From NCBI GenBank assembly GCA_022496805.1, contig CM040092.1, positions 21,842,113 to 21,906,112 of the forward strand: a stretch of DNA of 64,000 bases. Reading direction: 5' to 3'. Below the pieces are notes generated by a model that saw only the letters and a program-made list of their open reading frames with translations, was not told the DNA's origin and did not search any database. Origin of the DNA: Pohlia nutans (lineage: Eukaryota; Streptophyta; Bryopsida; Bryales; Mniaceae). A program made the position numbers and the translations under genes. This document shows positions 10,867 through 22,846 of the stretch, piece after piece; positions within the stretch are counted from its first letter, which is position 1, and the number at the start of each line of letters is the position of its first letter.

Positions 10867-12164
10867 ACACAAGTAGAAAAAATGATTTCCGCAACAATCA
10901 AGGCGTAGGATCTCATGTTATTTGCTTCAACTTGTGATTATCGCAACAATCAAGGCAAAGGATTTCATGTTATTTGCTTGGACTCGTGCCGCAATCTAAA
11001 GTGGCCTTTACAAAGTAAAAAAACTGACTACCCAAAGGATCTACTGAAGAAAAAACATATGCTTCTGGTTCCTTCGCCAGGGTTTTACGTTTACTTCATT
11101 GCAGTGGAATAAATGTCTGCTTGTTTCCAAGAAAAAAAACAAAAAAAGGATCTACTGAAGTCAGGCATGTTTAACGTTCACTCGGTTCTCCTGTAGACTC
11201 TTACAACCAAAATTCCGCCAGGAACCACTGAACGAAGACTTTTGATGAAGAAATTGAGAGTAAAATCCACAAATGAAAGAAAGAAAATAGATGAATTACT
11301 TGAGCAGAAATTGCTTCAGGTTCCAGAAGCTTTGAAATTAATTGGGAGGTGTTTGAAATTGTCATTCTTAGGAACCTGCAATTCTTTCAGATGAGGAACT
11401 CACCAGTGAGCCTACTACAGGAATCCAAGGCTTTATGCATTTCCAGTATAAACCAGAAAGTATACTGTAAGTGATTCCGAATTAATGCAATTCAACAATC
11501 AGCTTGTTTCATCACCAGATACGATGAATGACCATATTCGTTAAATTGAGACTTTTCAGTCTCAATTTAATGCTTGATTTTATATTTTTCATTGATTTCT
11601 TAATTGATCCTATATTTGTATTTGACTTTTGATCATAGATAGGAAAGTCATCCTTGAACCAAGGATAATGTATAATCACAAAGTCTAAAAAATGCATGAA
11701 TTGTCTCAAAATAGTTGCTGAAATTATAGGCAAAAAGTCTCAAAATTTTGAAATTGTTTCAAATTGACAAATATGGTCATATGAATGATTATTATTGCGT
11801 GTGAGTCCTGGTTGCAAGCTAAAGGGAAGGATCATCGAAGAAAAAACACCACATTGAGTTTATTTCAATTGTTTACAATGTACAAAACATCATCTTCTGT
11901 ATAATTTTGTAACTGCCACCCGTCTGAAACTCAAAATCAATCGAGAACCAATGGAATGCAGCTATTTCTTTGGATTTCTAGTTGTGTGAACCAGGCCTAA
12001 TTAGCATTTAGAGAATCAGCTGACAGATAAAGCATGTTCAACCTTCATTTGTCTTTCTCCTGAAGACTGTTTTTTTCGGAAGTGGCTGGATTCTATTAGA
12101 CAAACAAGAAAAAAAACCAAAACCACAATTCTTTTACAACCGGGGCCACCAACATATGAGCCAC

Positions 12165-12405
12165 TTAACCTTAAAGGACATTTGCTTTCCCGATTCCACA
12201 CCCAAAATCTCTTTTTAACTCCATTTTAAGCATGATCCCCTTTTCAATTTACTTTGGTTCTATTCTAAAGAAGTATAGATCCCTCAAAAGTGCTCGGTTT
12301 GGCATTTTAAAAACCCCATTTGGTGCAACGAAGTAGAAGTTATGAGCAAGATTCTCCCAAAATAGTATCAAGCCCATGGGTCTTGCATTGTCCTTTAAGG
12401 GTTAA
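12165..12405 (+). mobile_element. piggyBac-like MITE (TTAA)
   Basis: TTAACCTTAAAGGACATTTG on the left faces the reverse complement of the right end, TTAACCCTTAAAGGACAATG. The TTAA flanks with CCCTTAAAGGAC termini fit piggyBac-type transposition, which duplicates TTAA. 241 bp, non-coding. 10981-12164 has no supported gene. Confidence 0.72.
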
Positions 12406-12465
12406 ATTGCGCCTAGACTAACCATTTAACGAAGACTTGTGATGAAGAAATTCAGACTAAAACCC

Positions 12466-12500
<35 letters not shown>
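12466..12500. repeat. (AC)n(AT)n microsatellite
   Basis: About ten AC units directly followed by about eight AT units. Confidence 0.9.
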
Positions 12501-12689
12501 CCTCATGCGAGGGTCACACACGCAAGTGAGCCAGACTAGCAGATCCTAAAAATATATATTTTATGTTTACAAACTGAGGCACAAGAAATTGTGTACAACG
12601 TTGCATATTTCGATTGCCTACCTTACCCATATTTTTAAGGCATGGATGGAAAAACTATCCCCAACAGACTCTTTATTCTTCAAGGACAA

Positions 12690-12691
<2 letters not shown>

Positions 12692-12743
<52 letters not shown>
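12692..12743. repeat. (TTA)n microsatellite
   Basis: About 17 uninterrupted TTA units. At 13116 a TTAACCCCTAAAGAAACAAGG end starts another truncated piggyBac-like copy reaching about 13245, with no right terminus. Otherwise 12744-13446 shows nothing. Confidence 0.9.
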
Positions 12744-13446
12744 GTTGATGATTGCGTAAACACCACCTCTGAAAACTTCAGTTTATAAACGCCAGTTCAT
12801 GGATTTCATGGTACACCAAAGGATAGCTGCCAGTTTGAAATCTCTGGATGTAAAACTTTTTCAAACAAGCCAAAACTGTCACTTTGTTTTATTTCCAAAA
12901 GTCTCACCTGTTGAACTTAAAATACCAGTTTTTAGCTGCTCAAGATTCCAGAAGCTTTGAAATGAAACGGTAAAGTTTTGACTAATACTCACTAGCACTT
13001 CAATAATACGCATGGATCAAACAGTACCAATTCCAAATGCAACTCAATATCACCTTCACCATTGATCGAAAGCATCATGCATGATGGCTAATAGTTTGCA
13101 AAAAAAAATATCATTTTAACCCCTAAAGAAACAAGGATTCATGGTTTCAAACTGAAAAATTCAATTGATCATATCGTGAAAGATATCATTCAGACTAGAC
13201 CAAATTTTATATCACCGGAATCAGTGAAGAACATTGCATGTGTTGGTAAGAAAACAAACAAATTTGAAGTCCGCATAGGAACTACTCATGAGGGTTAATG
13301 CACAAACCATTCTTCTGAATGGCAGGATCGATGTACAATTTTGCAACTGTTCATTCTGAACAGGAAAAAGAAAATACTAAACTAAACTAGCATTAATCAG
13401 GAGAATTAAGTCCTGAGCAAGCTCGATCGATCTACACACACATCGA

Positions 13447-13983
13447 TCAGTGATTTCTAGAAACATAGAACAAATAGTCGGCAGAGTAAGGCGACTTCTT
13501 AACATCACCGACACGCGCACCCTGGCTAGATCTCGGCGACAAACCAAGCTTGGTGTTCACCCGTTGCACAAAAACCACTGCACCGAACTGTTTCTTACTG
13601 CCATGCGACTGAGTTTTCTCCAGCAACACCCACGGAATGCTATCAGATTCCACAACCACTTTCGACAAAACTTTGCAAGTTACAGAAGAAGACGGAGACT
13701 CCCAAGTGGGTTGGCCGCCCTTGGCATCCGGTTTGGTTAGATAGACGTGACGACCCACTACCTTATTCTCTCCGTTGTAAAGGCGGGCCGAGGCGTTGAA
13801 CTGCACCCAGCTGGTGCCGTTGAATCGATAATACTGGTAGCCTCTGCCGTGTAAGGACTCGTGAAGCTTGTACCGCTGGTTTTCCGGTACCGCCATTGCC
13901 GCTGGCGTTTCGGTGAGAGATCTTGCAGCAGTGCAGATTACAATCGACAGCAACAACACTAGCTGAATTCTTGCAGCAGCCAT
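13447..13983 (-). CDS. Secreted DUF3455 protein, intronless
   Basis: A complete 178-residue frame from ATG at 13983-13981. Residues 1-20 form a signal peptide (MAAARIQLVLLLSIVICTAA), so the protein is predicted to enter the secretory pathway. The rest matches DUF3455: YQYYRFNGTSWVQFNASARLY near 50-70, then GRHVYLTKPDAKGGQPTWES, IPWVLLEKTQSHG, VVFVQRVNTKLGLSP and a C-terminal YSADYLFYVS. Asn in NGTS (about 55-58) is a possible glycosylation site. The family's biochemical role is not established to my knowledge. A TATA element at 14164-14169 sits about 180 nt upstream of the start codon. The paralogue at 18265 is transcribed in the opposite direction and carries an intron that this copy lacks, so this one may have lost it or arisen by retroposition. 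Confidence 0.9.
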   Translation of the reverse strand: MAAARIQLVLLLSIVICTAARSLTETPAAMAVPENQRYKLHESLHGRGYQYYRFNGTSWVQFNASARLYNGENKVVGRHVYLTKPDAKGGQPTWESPSSSVTCKVLSKVVVESDSIPWVLLEKTQSHGSKKQFGAVVFVQRVNTKLGLSPRSSQGARVGDVKKSPYSADYLFYVSRNH

Positions 13984-14163
13984 CGCTCGATTGTTGCTGA
14001 ACTTGTTGATTGTTGGTGAGCTTGGATAATTGATGGAGCCGGTGATTGTACTGGGCTTGAGTGAAGAGAGTTGAATCTTGTTCTAGTGACGGCTAGGTTG
14101 ATGGAGTTCTTAGAGAGGGAATCAGTGGGATTGAATGAAGAGAGTTGAGTCTGTGGAGGTGGA

Positions 14164-14169
14164 TTTATA
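14164..14169 (-). promoter_or_regulatory. TATA box of the intronless DUF3455 gene
   Basis: The minus strand reads CTCTCTATAAATCC, a canonical plant TATA element. Initiation about 30 nt downstream, near 14135, would give a 5' leader of roughly 150 nt before the ATG at 13983, without intervening splice signals. Confidence 0.55.
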
Positions 14170-14519
14170 GAGAGCGCGTGTGAGAGAGAGTCGTGATGGA
14201 GTTTTGTACGTGTTGACAAGAGCGTCAAGTTTTTCCTTTTTGATTCTTTGATTCGTCGCTTTGAAAATTGAAGTAAAGTTGTGTTGTGAGGAAAAATGAG
14301 AAGAAAAAGCGTGTGACGATGTCGTAGGGCGCGTCCTCCAAAAATTGTGAGGTATGGCGGCCGGGTCTCTGGCTCAGGTAGTCAAACCACTCGTGTGGAC
14401 TACCGGAAGCAGCCATTTGTTTTTCGTACCTTGTGTGGCGGGGGCTGCTGAGCATCAGTTTACTATTATTAAATAAACTAAAACAATTGAGGATTTTGTC
14501 CCCATTATCAAGTCGATTC

Positions 14520-14955
14520 CAACCAATGTACGGGGAGATTCGGCAGTTAGTGTAAAATTACTGGTTGAAACTCATAGTTTTAGGCTAAAATCCAGATAAA
14601 ATTTGTAATACTCAGGTGCTACCACTGAACGGGGAGTTTTCTAAAATCCAATATTTTCTAAAAGCAACCGATTTTATACAAGAACCCATCCGGTTATTAC
14701 CTATGTATCACCTAGGTAGCACCCGAGTATCACAAATTTTATCTGGATTTTAGTCTATAACTATGAGTTTCAACCGATACTTTGGCAATTCCGTTTGGTT
14801 GATTTTACAGTAACTACCGGATCTCCCTGTGCATTGCCAGGTGTTACCTAGGTGAAACATGGGTAATAACCAGATGGATTCTTATCAGAAACCGGTTGCT
14901 TTCGTGAAATATTGGATTTTAGTTGGTTTCCTTGGAAAACTCCCCGTTCGGTGAT
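14520..14955. repeat. Interleaved inverted repeats (A-B-A'-B')
   Basis: Segment A (about 14525-14635, containing GGTTGAAACTCATAG and GGCTAAAATCCAGATAAAAT) is repeated inverted at about 14713-14840. Segment B (about 14636-14712, starting ACTGAACGGGGAGTTTTCTA) is repeated inverted at about 14855-14955. The order is therefore A, B, A-inverted, B-inverted. Non-coding; it looks like a composite fold-back element. Confidence 0.7.
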
Positions 14956-15520
14956 TCCAACGCACTAAAATATGTATTATTTCGATATTGGTACTTTCTA
15001 CTTGAATTGTGGACGACCCATTCTCTCAAGATTGAGGAGCTTCATTCTTCTCCTCTTGACGTGAAGAGTGGGCTTGAAGATTGAGAAAGCTTCATTTTCA
15101 AATGAAAGTAATTATACTGTAATGAGGCTCGATTATTATGTATACAAAGAAAAACAATGCTACACCCATTATGTAATTTAGTATGAGACCTACAATTTGT
15201 CCAATTTTTTTTTACAAATGCTCAGATTAATTCCGGTAGTACTATCAAAATTATTTTTAGGATATAATAATAATAATAAATGTTTTTATGTTATTTAGAT
15301 TCTAATCTTTTTATTTTCTAACAACTAAAGTAGTAATTTTAGATAATTTTATTCAGATTTGACTAGATTATGGGTGTAGCATAGTTGCTCACATTTTTAA
15401 GAATATGCAAATTTCATTATTCATGTCGTTCAATAGAAGTGGAATAGTAGAATGGTAACTTTGTTCCACTAAGTTCAATTGATAAAATTCCAAAAACAGT
15501 AACATCAAGTAATATCCAGG

Positions 15521-15797
15521 CATTTTAAAAATTTCAGGCCTCCAAAAGGAGACTAACTCAACCAAATTGTCATATTAAAAATAATAATACAATAATAATA
15601 ATATATTTTTTCACAAAAAAAATTAAAAAATCTAGTCTAATGTGGCGGAATGGTACCATGTCAAATTGGAATTTTTAAATATTTATTTGTGAAAAGAATT
15701 ATTATTTTAAAAATTATTAATATTGTTTTAATATAATTTTTGCATGGCAATTTGGCTAAGTTAGCAGCCTTTTGGAGGCCTGATTTTTTTTGTAATG
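15521..15797 (+). mobile_element. MITE with TCAGGCCTCCAAAAGG ends
   Basis: Left CATTTTAAAAATTTCAGGCC then TCCAAAAGG; the reverse complement of the right end is CATTACAAAAAAAATCAGGCC then TCCAAAAGG. The repeats continue through CTAACT.A.CCAAATTG, giving arms of about 50 bp. The AT-rich interior is non-coding. No clear target duplication. Confidence 0.75.
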
Positions 15798-18264
15798 GAT
15801 AAGTAGCCCAACTATAATATTCTATAGTATTCTATAAATTTCTATAACATATAATTTTCTAAGCTCATAGCATTTATTAAATAACATAAGGACAATATGG
15901 TTAATTGAGGACAATTTTAGTAATTAACAACTATAATAATTAATTATATAATTATATATATAATACACATAATTATCAAAAATAACCTTATTTAATTAAA
16001 TAGTTAGATATATATATATATATATATCATATATTATAAATAATAATATATATTCAACTTAGAATTGATAAGTTGGATATTACTTGTCCATCCCAATTCT
16101 TTATTAAGTTGATAAGTCCGTGGCACTAAAATTGCTAAAAATATTATCGTGTATACCGTAGTACTTATGAGCAAAACGACCTTTGTCTGTTGGCTAATTT
16201 TCTCTAAAGGACCAAAGCTAATTTTCCAAGTTCGGTCAGCTCATAATGGAATGGGTATTGATCATCAATTATTGAGATTTTTGTGGTGATTCTACTCTTT
16301 GTAACAAAGATGGGATGGTAATTTGCGTACGTAGATGATGTATAGATCAAAAGATACAATCATGTAAAGGTGAAAAACCTAATTGCGGACGACTCCTGAA
16401 AAGTTTCATACAATGAGCTATGCATCTGAATTTTTGTGCACAATGAGCGAACGCCCCCATATACACAACTGCCAAATTCATTTTATCAAATCTGAGACTA
16501 AACTTTGCATTTTGGGCATTTTCAAAAAGTTTCAAACTTAGGCAACAAGCCAAAAGAAGAAATGCTACCAACTTTGAAGCTTATAATCTTACTATTGAAG
16601 AACCTTGAATGGTTGAAATTTTTTCGGTTGTAATAAATTCAAGTTGGTTGAAATATCCTACGGTTGGATCGGTCAAAACAGTTTTAGATCAAAAAATATT
16701 TGTCTTTTTATGAGAAGGGATACTTTGGAGTGTTTGGAGAGAAACATAGTTGTGGTCCTTTAGAGCAAAGAAAAATATGTCCGCCAAGGATTAATTTGAG
16801 GGCCATTTTTAACTTAGACGAATGTTATACAAGAAGTAGCCCAACAACATTCCTGGAGCGAACACCAAAGCAACTTATAAAACGAAGATTTTATGAAAGT
16901 AACTTGATGACCTTGAAGCACGGGCCGGTGAATAGTCTTCAAGCTCGTTATTTAATTGTTGATTGAGCATCTTTGCTTGCTTGGTGTGAGAAATTTGCTT
17001 GCGTCAAAGCTTCTGTAGATGGCAGGAAAACCTCAAACTTTGGCTCCAAAAACTATTTTTTAGCGTTAGTGGGTAGTTGCTGGGGCAAACTTCGAAGCAA
17101 GTGGAGATTACTACACCAAATCTTGGCATTGGTCCCTCCAAAACACCTGCTGCTGGGCATGCTCTTAGGGGTTAATAAATGAATGAAGATTGAGATGCTA
17201 AATTTGTGCTCTCCACCAATCAAATTGTTGAAATCCTTGATAACCAATCAAATCGGTGGAATCCTTTGTGCTTTGGACAATTGGGCATAATGTGAAGTGG
17301 CAAAATATTAAACTTCCATAATTTTCAGAGGCCCCTTTCACTCACTAAATAACCATTAAGAACTCACTAATTGAATATCCGTGAAGGAATCATTAGATGC
17401 TGAGAGGCGGCAAGGGCGCAAGGCTGAGCTGAAGGACTGAGTCAATGCAAGATCGATGGATCTAGATCTTCCCTACATTTCAGCCTCCCAGACCGGATCA
17501 AGCGTCCCGGCTCAACGGTTTAGCGCGTGATCGACTGGCTCATCCATCACTCATCCCTTCCTTCCTTCGCCAACAATATCTCAACTACTTTCTACGTTAC
17601 AGTTCCACAATTAACATCCCATACATCAATACTCTACGGCACTGATCAATCCTTTTTCCATTCATTAATTATTAATAGACCCAGCTACAGTAGATTTCAA
17701 GGAGGCCGGGATCGAATTACAGAGCGGCCGGCATATAACCGGCGGCGCTATGCAGCACATATATGCTAGAGATGCTAGCTAGCTCCTGCAACAACAGTCA
17801 TAAATTTAAAATACCAAGCTATCGATCTGCACCTACCTGTCCACGTAATTATCTACACATCAAATGAATTGCATCAGGTCAAAAAGTAGGCCCCAGAAAG
17901 ATCTACATGGTCCCTACTGGGCGCAGATATAAACAATAGTCTTATGCATCGAAGTCAACATCAGCACACTTGGCGAACAGGAACTCTGCTCATGCTTTCC
18001 CTCCGTAACTTCATTATTCAATTATAGTGTTCTACTAATTTGCTGCTCCCGTGTAATATGACTTTCAGGAAGCCGCGTTCCAGGTCGATTATAAGAGCAC
18101 CTAGTGCGTCGAAGTACGTCTTCTCAATTGAACGAACTTGAGAAAATTGATACATATCGATCGATTCAGGGTTTGTACAACTGCATACAGTACTGACTGA
18201 TTTTTTCGTTTTTATAGACTTTATATCAATAAAAAAGCTGTCTAGATATTGATAAATTAGATCG
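15798..18264. other. Gene-free stretch upstream of DUF3455 gene 2
   Basis: No supported gene or complete element. 15950-16050 is (AT)n-rich. Open frames at 16700-16966 and 16973-17182 have no recognisable domain. A TATA-like TTTTTATAGAC at 18212 is only about 50 nt before the ATG at 18265; the promoter could instead lie near GATATAAAC at 17926. Confidence 0.45.
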
Positions 18265-20483
18265 ATGATGATGAGCGGAGTGTTGGTGATTCTGATGTCA
18301 CTGGCAGTTTGTGTGTTGGCGACACGGGAGATGAAATCGTACACCTCCCAGAACAACACGCCGCAAGTGCCGGTGGCGATCAAGGTGCCGGGTGGGGATT
18401 CAGAGTACAAGCTGAAGCTGCTGTTGTCCGGCAGTGGAGACCAGTATTACAGGTACAATGGAACGAGCTGGGTGAATTACAGTGCGAAAGCGAGATTGTA
18501 TAACCAGGAGAAGAAACAGATTGCGCGTCACTTCTATCTGCATCACCCGGACAGTTTGGGCGGGCAGCCGTCGTGGGAAACGCTGCCGTCCCACGGCGTT
18601 CCGGAAAGCTTGGTCACGGGCGTTGTGATTTCCAAGTGCGTGGTGGATGCCAATAGTATTCCTTGGGTTCTCCTCAAGGCCACTAATCACACAGGCGACA
18701 AGTAAGTGCCTTGAATTCATCATCCCTTCATTCTTTACATCTAAGTGTCAAATTTGTTGATTCATGTCTGACAATACACAAGGAACCCTGACCATATCAT
18801 CAGGTAGTAATGGATACTGTAAGAATAATGGTAAATTCTTGGTAATCACTTGCTAAATTGAACAACCACTTGCTATAAACAGCAATTTGACAGTAATGTT
18901 TACTTCCAAGTGAATTGGACAAGGTTCCTTGTGATAGAAGTGGAATAGTGGTATGGTATCTTTATCCCCTAAAAGACCAAGAAGTGCAAATTGGGCCTCG
19001 TATTTTTTAAGCAGTTTTGAGTAGGTTCTATGTGAACTTCCTTTTGTTCAATTTTTTTTGTTTCTTGACCATCATATGCATTGTTCTTCATTGATTCCAA
19101 TGATACAAAATTTAGTCTCATCTGAATTATATATTTCACAATATGATTAATTGAATTTGTCATTTTAAAACCTTGGTCTTTTAGGGGTTATTCTAGTAAG
19201 ACCAAGTGAACTGATGGTAGTATGGCTGACAAACCTAATTGAACAGACAATGATTAGAATAGCCCAAGTTATTTGAATAAGAACTGTGACTACTTGCCTT
19301 CTATTTCACTTTATGAACTAAAAATTGTTATGGTGATATGGATTTAATACTATTAAATTATGTACACTAGCCATAAATTTTCAACTTCAGTGTTGGGTGG
19401 AATGGGCGTGCGAGAGATCGTGGGGAGGGATTATCCAATTTTGGTGCTCCTCTTATGATCTCTCGCATATCCATTAATTCCAGTAGTGCTTCTCAATTGT
19501 ATTTTCTCTTCTACTAGTGCAAATCATGTGCCTTTGGTATCAGAAAGATAATTGTGAAACGTTCTCATTTTCAATATGTTGGTACGGGCCAATCTAATCG
19601 AATCGAGAAGTTCTTTTTAAAACGCAACTATTGGCATTTTAATAATTTTAACCAATCATAAGGCTTCTTTATCTCTGGAACTTCCTTGTTATAATAGGCA
19701 CAAAGATTTGAATACTTCAGCTACTGACATTTGAAGTTATTAAAGAATAATTCTAATTTTTTGTTAAAATTGTTAAAATTAAGGTCTCGTAAGGTCTATT
19801 TCCTTTCTAGTCTCACTTTTCCAACTGATATGAGTATTTATCCAAATCACTTGTTTTAATTAAACGAAAGTTTAATAGGTGACATATGTTGAGATTTGTA
19901 AGACTAGAAGGGAGTCACATACAAATGGAGTCACTACTAGGATCATACGCTGTGCTACATTTGTTAATAACATAGGGTACTAAGTCAACCCTAGAAAGTC
20001 AAAGCAAGCCCCATGGGCTTTTTTATGAAAGAATAATGGAGAAAAAGTGGTTTTTCTCAACCAAATTTGAAATGGGTTAGTGCTTTGAAAAGGTGATGAA
20101 AAGGTGAGGCTAAATTTAGCAAATATGCTTAAATTAAACAACTATGTAACAATTCACAATCAAATGAAGGAATCGAAGCTATAATTGGGCAGCAGTTGTG
20201 GAGAGAGTCAAAACATTTTCTTAATTAAAATATCCCAACATTTTTTTCGCATACCGGCAAAGAAAGATTGATGAACATGAAAAGGACTGACAGTATAATC
20301 GCTAATTAGTGTAAGTTGATTGATGATCTGGCCTGCAGTAATTATTTTGGAGATGTGGAGTACGTGCAACGTCTGGACACCTCCAAGGGTGTGGCTCCAA
20401 GCTCCACTGCATCCAATGCTCACGAGGGAGACGTCTGGGTCTCCAGTTACACAGCTGACTATGCTTTTTACGTTCGAAACTGA
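18265..20483 (+). CDS. Secreted DUF3455 protein, two exons
   Basis: Exons 18265-18701 and 20339-20483 join in phase (GACAA|GTAAGT donor, CTGCAG|T acceptor, split Asn codon) to give 193 residues. An N-terminal signal peptide (MMMSGVLVILMSLAVCVLA) precedes the DUF3455 core: DQYYRYNGTSWVNYSAKARLY, RHFYLHHPDSLGGQPSWE, IPWVLLKATNH, then from exon 2 YFGDVEYVQRLDTSKGVAP and SSYTADYAFYVRN. Exon 2 carries the conserved VQR and ADY-FY blocks, so the gene is incomplete without it. The 1637-bp intron contains a piggyBac-like MITE at 18966-19187 and a second relic near 19985. It is paralogous to the intronless gene at 13447-13983, about 4.3 kb away and divergently oriented. Function is unknown; secretion is predicted from the signal peptide. 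Confidence 0.9.
18966..19187 (+). mobile_element. piggyBac-like MITE inside a DUF3455 intron (TSD TTAT)
   Basis: Left CCCCTAAAAGACCAAGAAGTG faces the reverse complement of the right end, CCCCTAAAAGACCAAGGTTT. The flanks are identical four-base words TTAT (18962-18965, 19188-19191), a variant of the TTAA used by piggyBac. 222 bp. The interior word CACAATATGATTAATTGAAT recurs at 28285, 35407 and 13117. Confidence 0.8.
19985..20140 (+). mobile_element. Truncated piggyBac-like family copy
   Basis: AAGCAAGCCCCATGGGCTTTT and GAGAAAAAGTGGTTTTTCTCAACCAAAT parallel the left half of the complete element at 23229-23604. There is no TTAA terminus on the right. It lies in the DUF3455 intron. Confidence 0.55.
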
Positions 20484-20581
20484 TCAGTTACACTTCTAGA
20501 AACCTCGTCGCATTTCACCCCTGAAATGGGGAAAAGACGGGGAACTTTATTGTCCTGTTGTGACCAACTCAACAAAGCCAG

Positions 20582-20711
20582 CACTACAAGGAAACTAGTC
20601 GCCTCTCACTGCTATTTTGAGCCATTCCAGAGTTGGTGAGTGCTTTTGGTCACATAGGACAGGGATTTTCTTGATTTCAATCAGTGAAAAGTGACAGGTT
20701 TGCTTGTAGTG
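20582..20711 (+). mobile_element. CACTA-type MITE (TSD CAG)
   Basis: 130 bp. Left CACTACAAGGAAACTAGTCG pairs with the reverse complement of the right end CACTACAAGCAAACCTGTCA, and both reach CTTTTCACTG-type sequence. Flanks are CAG at 20579-20581 and 20712-20714. Solitary ends of the same family lie at 3290-3365 and 10800-10866. Confidence 0.88.
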
Positions 20712-21005
20712 CAGTGACTGTCCCGTTTTAGCCAATTGTGGCGCCCTTCCACTGCTTTATGTGGTGGAAATTGACCCCATGTTCTACTGCTGTTAGAATT
20801 CATTCTTGGTCTTCACTTTCGAGTAGAATTCTCATCATGTACATGAGTGATTGAAAAGATCAGGATATTGATCAATTAAAAACAGGGCTCTAGATAGTCT
20901 TTCCCGTTGTTGCTTTGATTTTCCAGCTCCAGGATTGGAGAAACTGGAATTAGGAGTTGTAAGTCTGTGATGATGTGTGTTGTTCGATGTAGATGACTCA
21001 CTGCA

Positions 21006-21215
21006 CACTAGTAGCATACTTGTCGTTTTTCATTCCCCACTTCGTGGAAACAGTGAACAATGGCGGAATATTATGCTTAATATATTTTTGTCTTCTTGTG
21101 ACCAAAACCACTCACCAGCACTGACACAACTTATGTGTCTGTCTAGCGCGGTAGCGCGGTTTCATTCCTTTTATTTATTTACAGTAAGTGAAAAACGACA
21201 CATTTCCTACTAGTG
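21006..21215 (+). mobile_element. CACTA-type MITE (TSD GCA)
   Basis: 210 bp. Left CACTAGTAGCATACTTGTCG and reverse-complemented right CACTAGTAGGAAATGTGTCG pair, and both continue TTTTTCA. Flanks are GCA at 21003-21005 and 21216-21218. Homologous along its length to 9502-9691. Confidence 0.88.
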
Positions 21216-22568
21216 GCACTTCATAGTGTGATGTATCATCCAAGTGTGGACTAAGCTATTATTGAAATTTTTTTCTATTAAAATCTCTGAATCTTGTTGT
21301 CAGGTCAGAGGGTACTTATTCACTTTGTGCGATCTCATTGGAAGGTAGCTCTTTTATTCCATAGTCCGTATTACATTCTGAAAAGAAAAAAACAATCACT
21401 GATGGAGGTTTTTGTTTGTTGTTACATAAGAGAATTACAACCTTGAGCGAACATAGTCTAGCTCAAATTTCAAACAGGCCGTGAGATTGAGCTGATGAGA
21501 AACTCAAGGAAAGAGGTCCATTAAGTAATTAGTAAAAGTGTAAGTGTAACAAGCGGCTAGTCGCGTAGTCTCTGCCTTAGTATTTATGCCAGATTTACTT
21601 TTACAACATATTTTTACTGTCCAGCCGTGTAACTCCCGAAAACGAAGCTTTTTCGTAGTCTCTCTCCTTGTGGGACAGAGACAATAAACAGTGACTCTTC
21701 TCTTCCTCTCCCTCTATGAACACCAACTAGTTACAATTCTCTATAAATTTAAGTACAAATACATGAAAACTATTTCCTCTAGCTTCTAAGTATGTGAGTA
21801 CACAATTTGGTCCAATGAATGTGTTGTATTGACAGATATTCACAAAATTGTCACTGTTTGGGGTAAGCACCGTGGAACATAAATCTATACCAGTCATAGT
21901 TGTTAGAGCTTTGTGCATTTGAGTGTCAGAAATTTGTTACTTTGAATTGCGCCAATGTAACAAAATTGATGTTTTATATATTTCTTTTGAAAGAAAATAA
22001 AAGTTTAAGATAACTTTATTTGGTATAATATGAAAATTGTACATGGTGTGGAGCAGAAACAGAATTGTTTCACTTGTGATAAACATTTTAGCTACGGTGG
22101 TAGCAATGATTTCTTTTTTCAATAATTTTAGGTAGTGTGAGTCTTGAGTGCAATGATGAACGATGGAAACATTACTAGCATGAATTTGGTCCTTTTAAAT
22201 TGGTCTTTTGTAGCTTAATTTGTCCCTTGTGACTCAATCTTTTAAAAAAAGAAGTTGTTTTGAACCATTTAAGTCACAAGGGACCAATTTCCAAGAACCA
22301 AATTCCGACTAGTGCATGTAAAATATGGATGAAATGTGATGTATTCATCCAAAATGTAGCAATATTACCATTGCATTACACCCTTTTCAGCAATTTTGGC
22401 ATTATTTTTTGGTTACATGTGAATAGTTAATTTTTAGGCAATGCATATTTTGTGTAGCACTTTAACAATGAATTTCCATAATTAAAAATTAAAAAAAACA
22501 AAATGGATGGTAGTCATTCTAAAATGCAAGTCCATTAGAAAAGATTTTGTACCTGCACAACATTGGTA
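21216..22568. other. Gene-free stretch
   Basis: Nothing supportable: no recognised domain on either strand. An imperfect inverted pair (TTGGTCCTTTTAAATTGGTC near 22190 against GACCAATTTCCAAGAACCAA near 22283) suggests a small fold-back. Confidence 0.4.
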
Positions 22569-22846
22569 CACCAACTCTAAATCCCCCCCTCGACGTTAAT
22601 GCGAGCACTATTCACCCATAGACCCCATTTTATGAAATTTCCATTTTGGGCAGCCTGGGGTTCATTTTTGGCAATTTTTTTTGCAAATTTGGAGCCTACG
22701 GTCCTAAATTAGTCTAGGAGGACCCTTTAGGAATTTTAAACCCTTGGAAGAGGGGGTTAAATTTTAAGGTGGGCCCCTACATGCTCAAAATAGGGTCAAT
22801 ATTTGTCCTCTTGCATTAACGTCGAGGGGGCATTTAGAGTCGGGGA
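22569..22846 (+). mobile_element. Second copy of the 5429 MITE
   Basis: Starts CCAACTCTAAATCCCCCCCT, ends GTCGAGGGGGCATTTAGAGTC, and aligns with 5429-5713 throughout (CCATTTTGGGCA.CCT.GG, TTTAAGGTGGG.CCCTACATG). The outermost CTCCCTCCG bases are missing on both sides. Confidence 0.72.
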
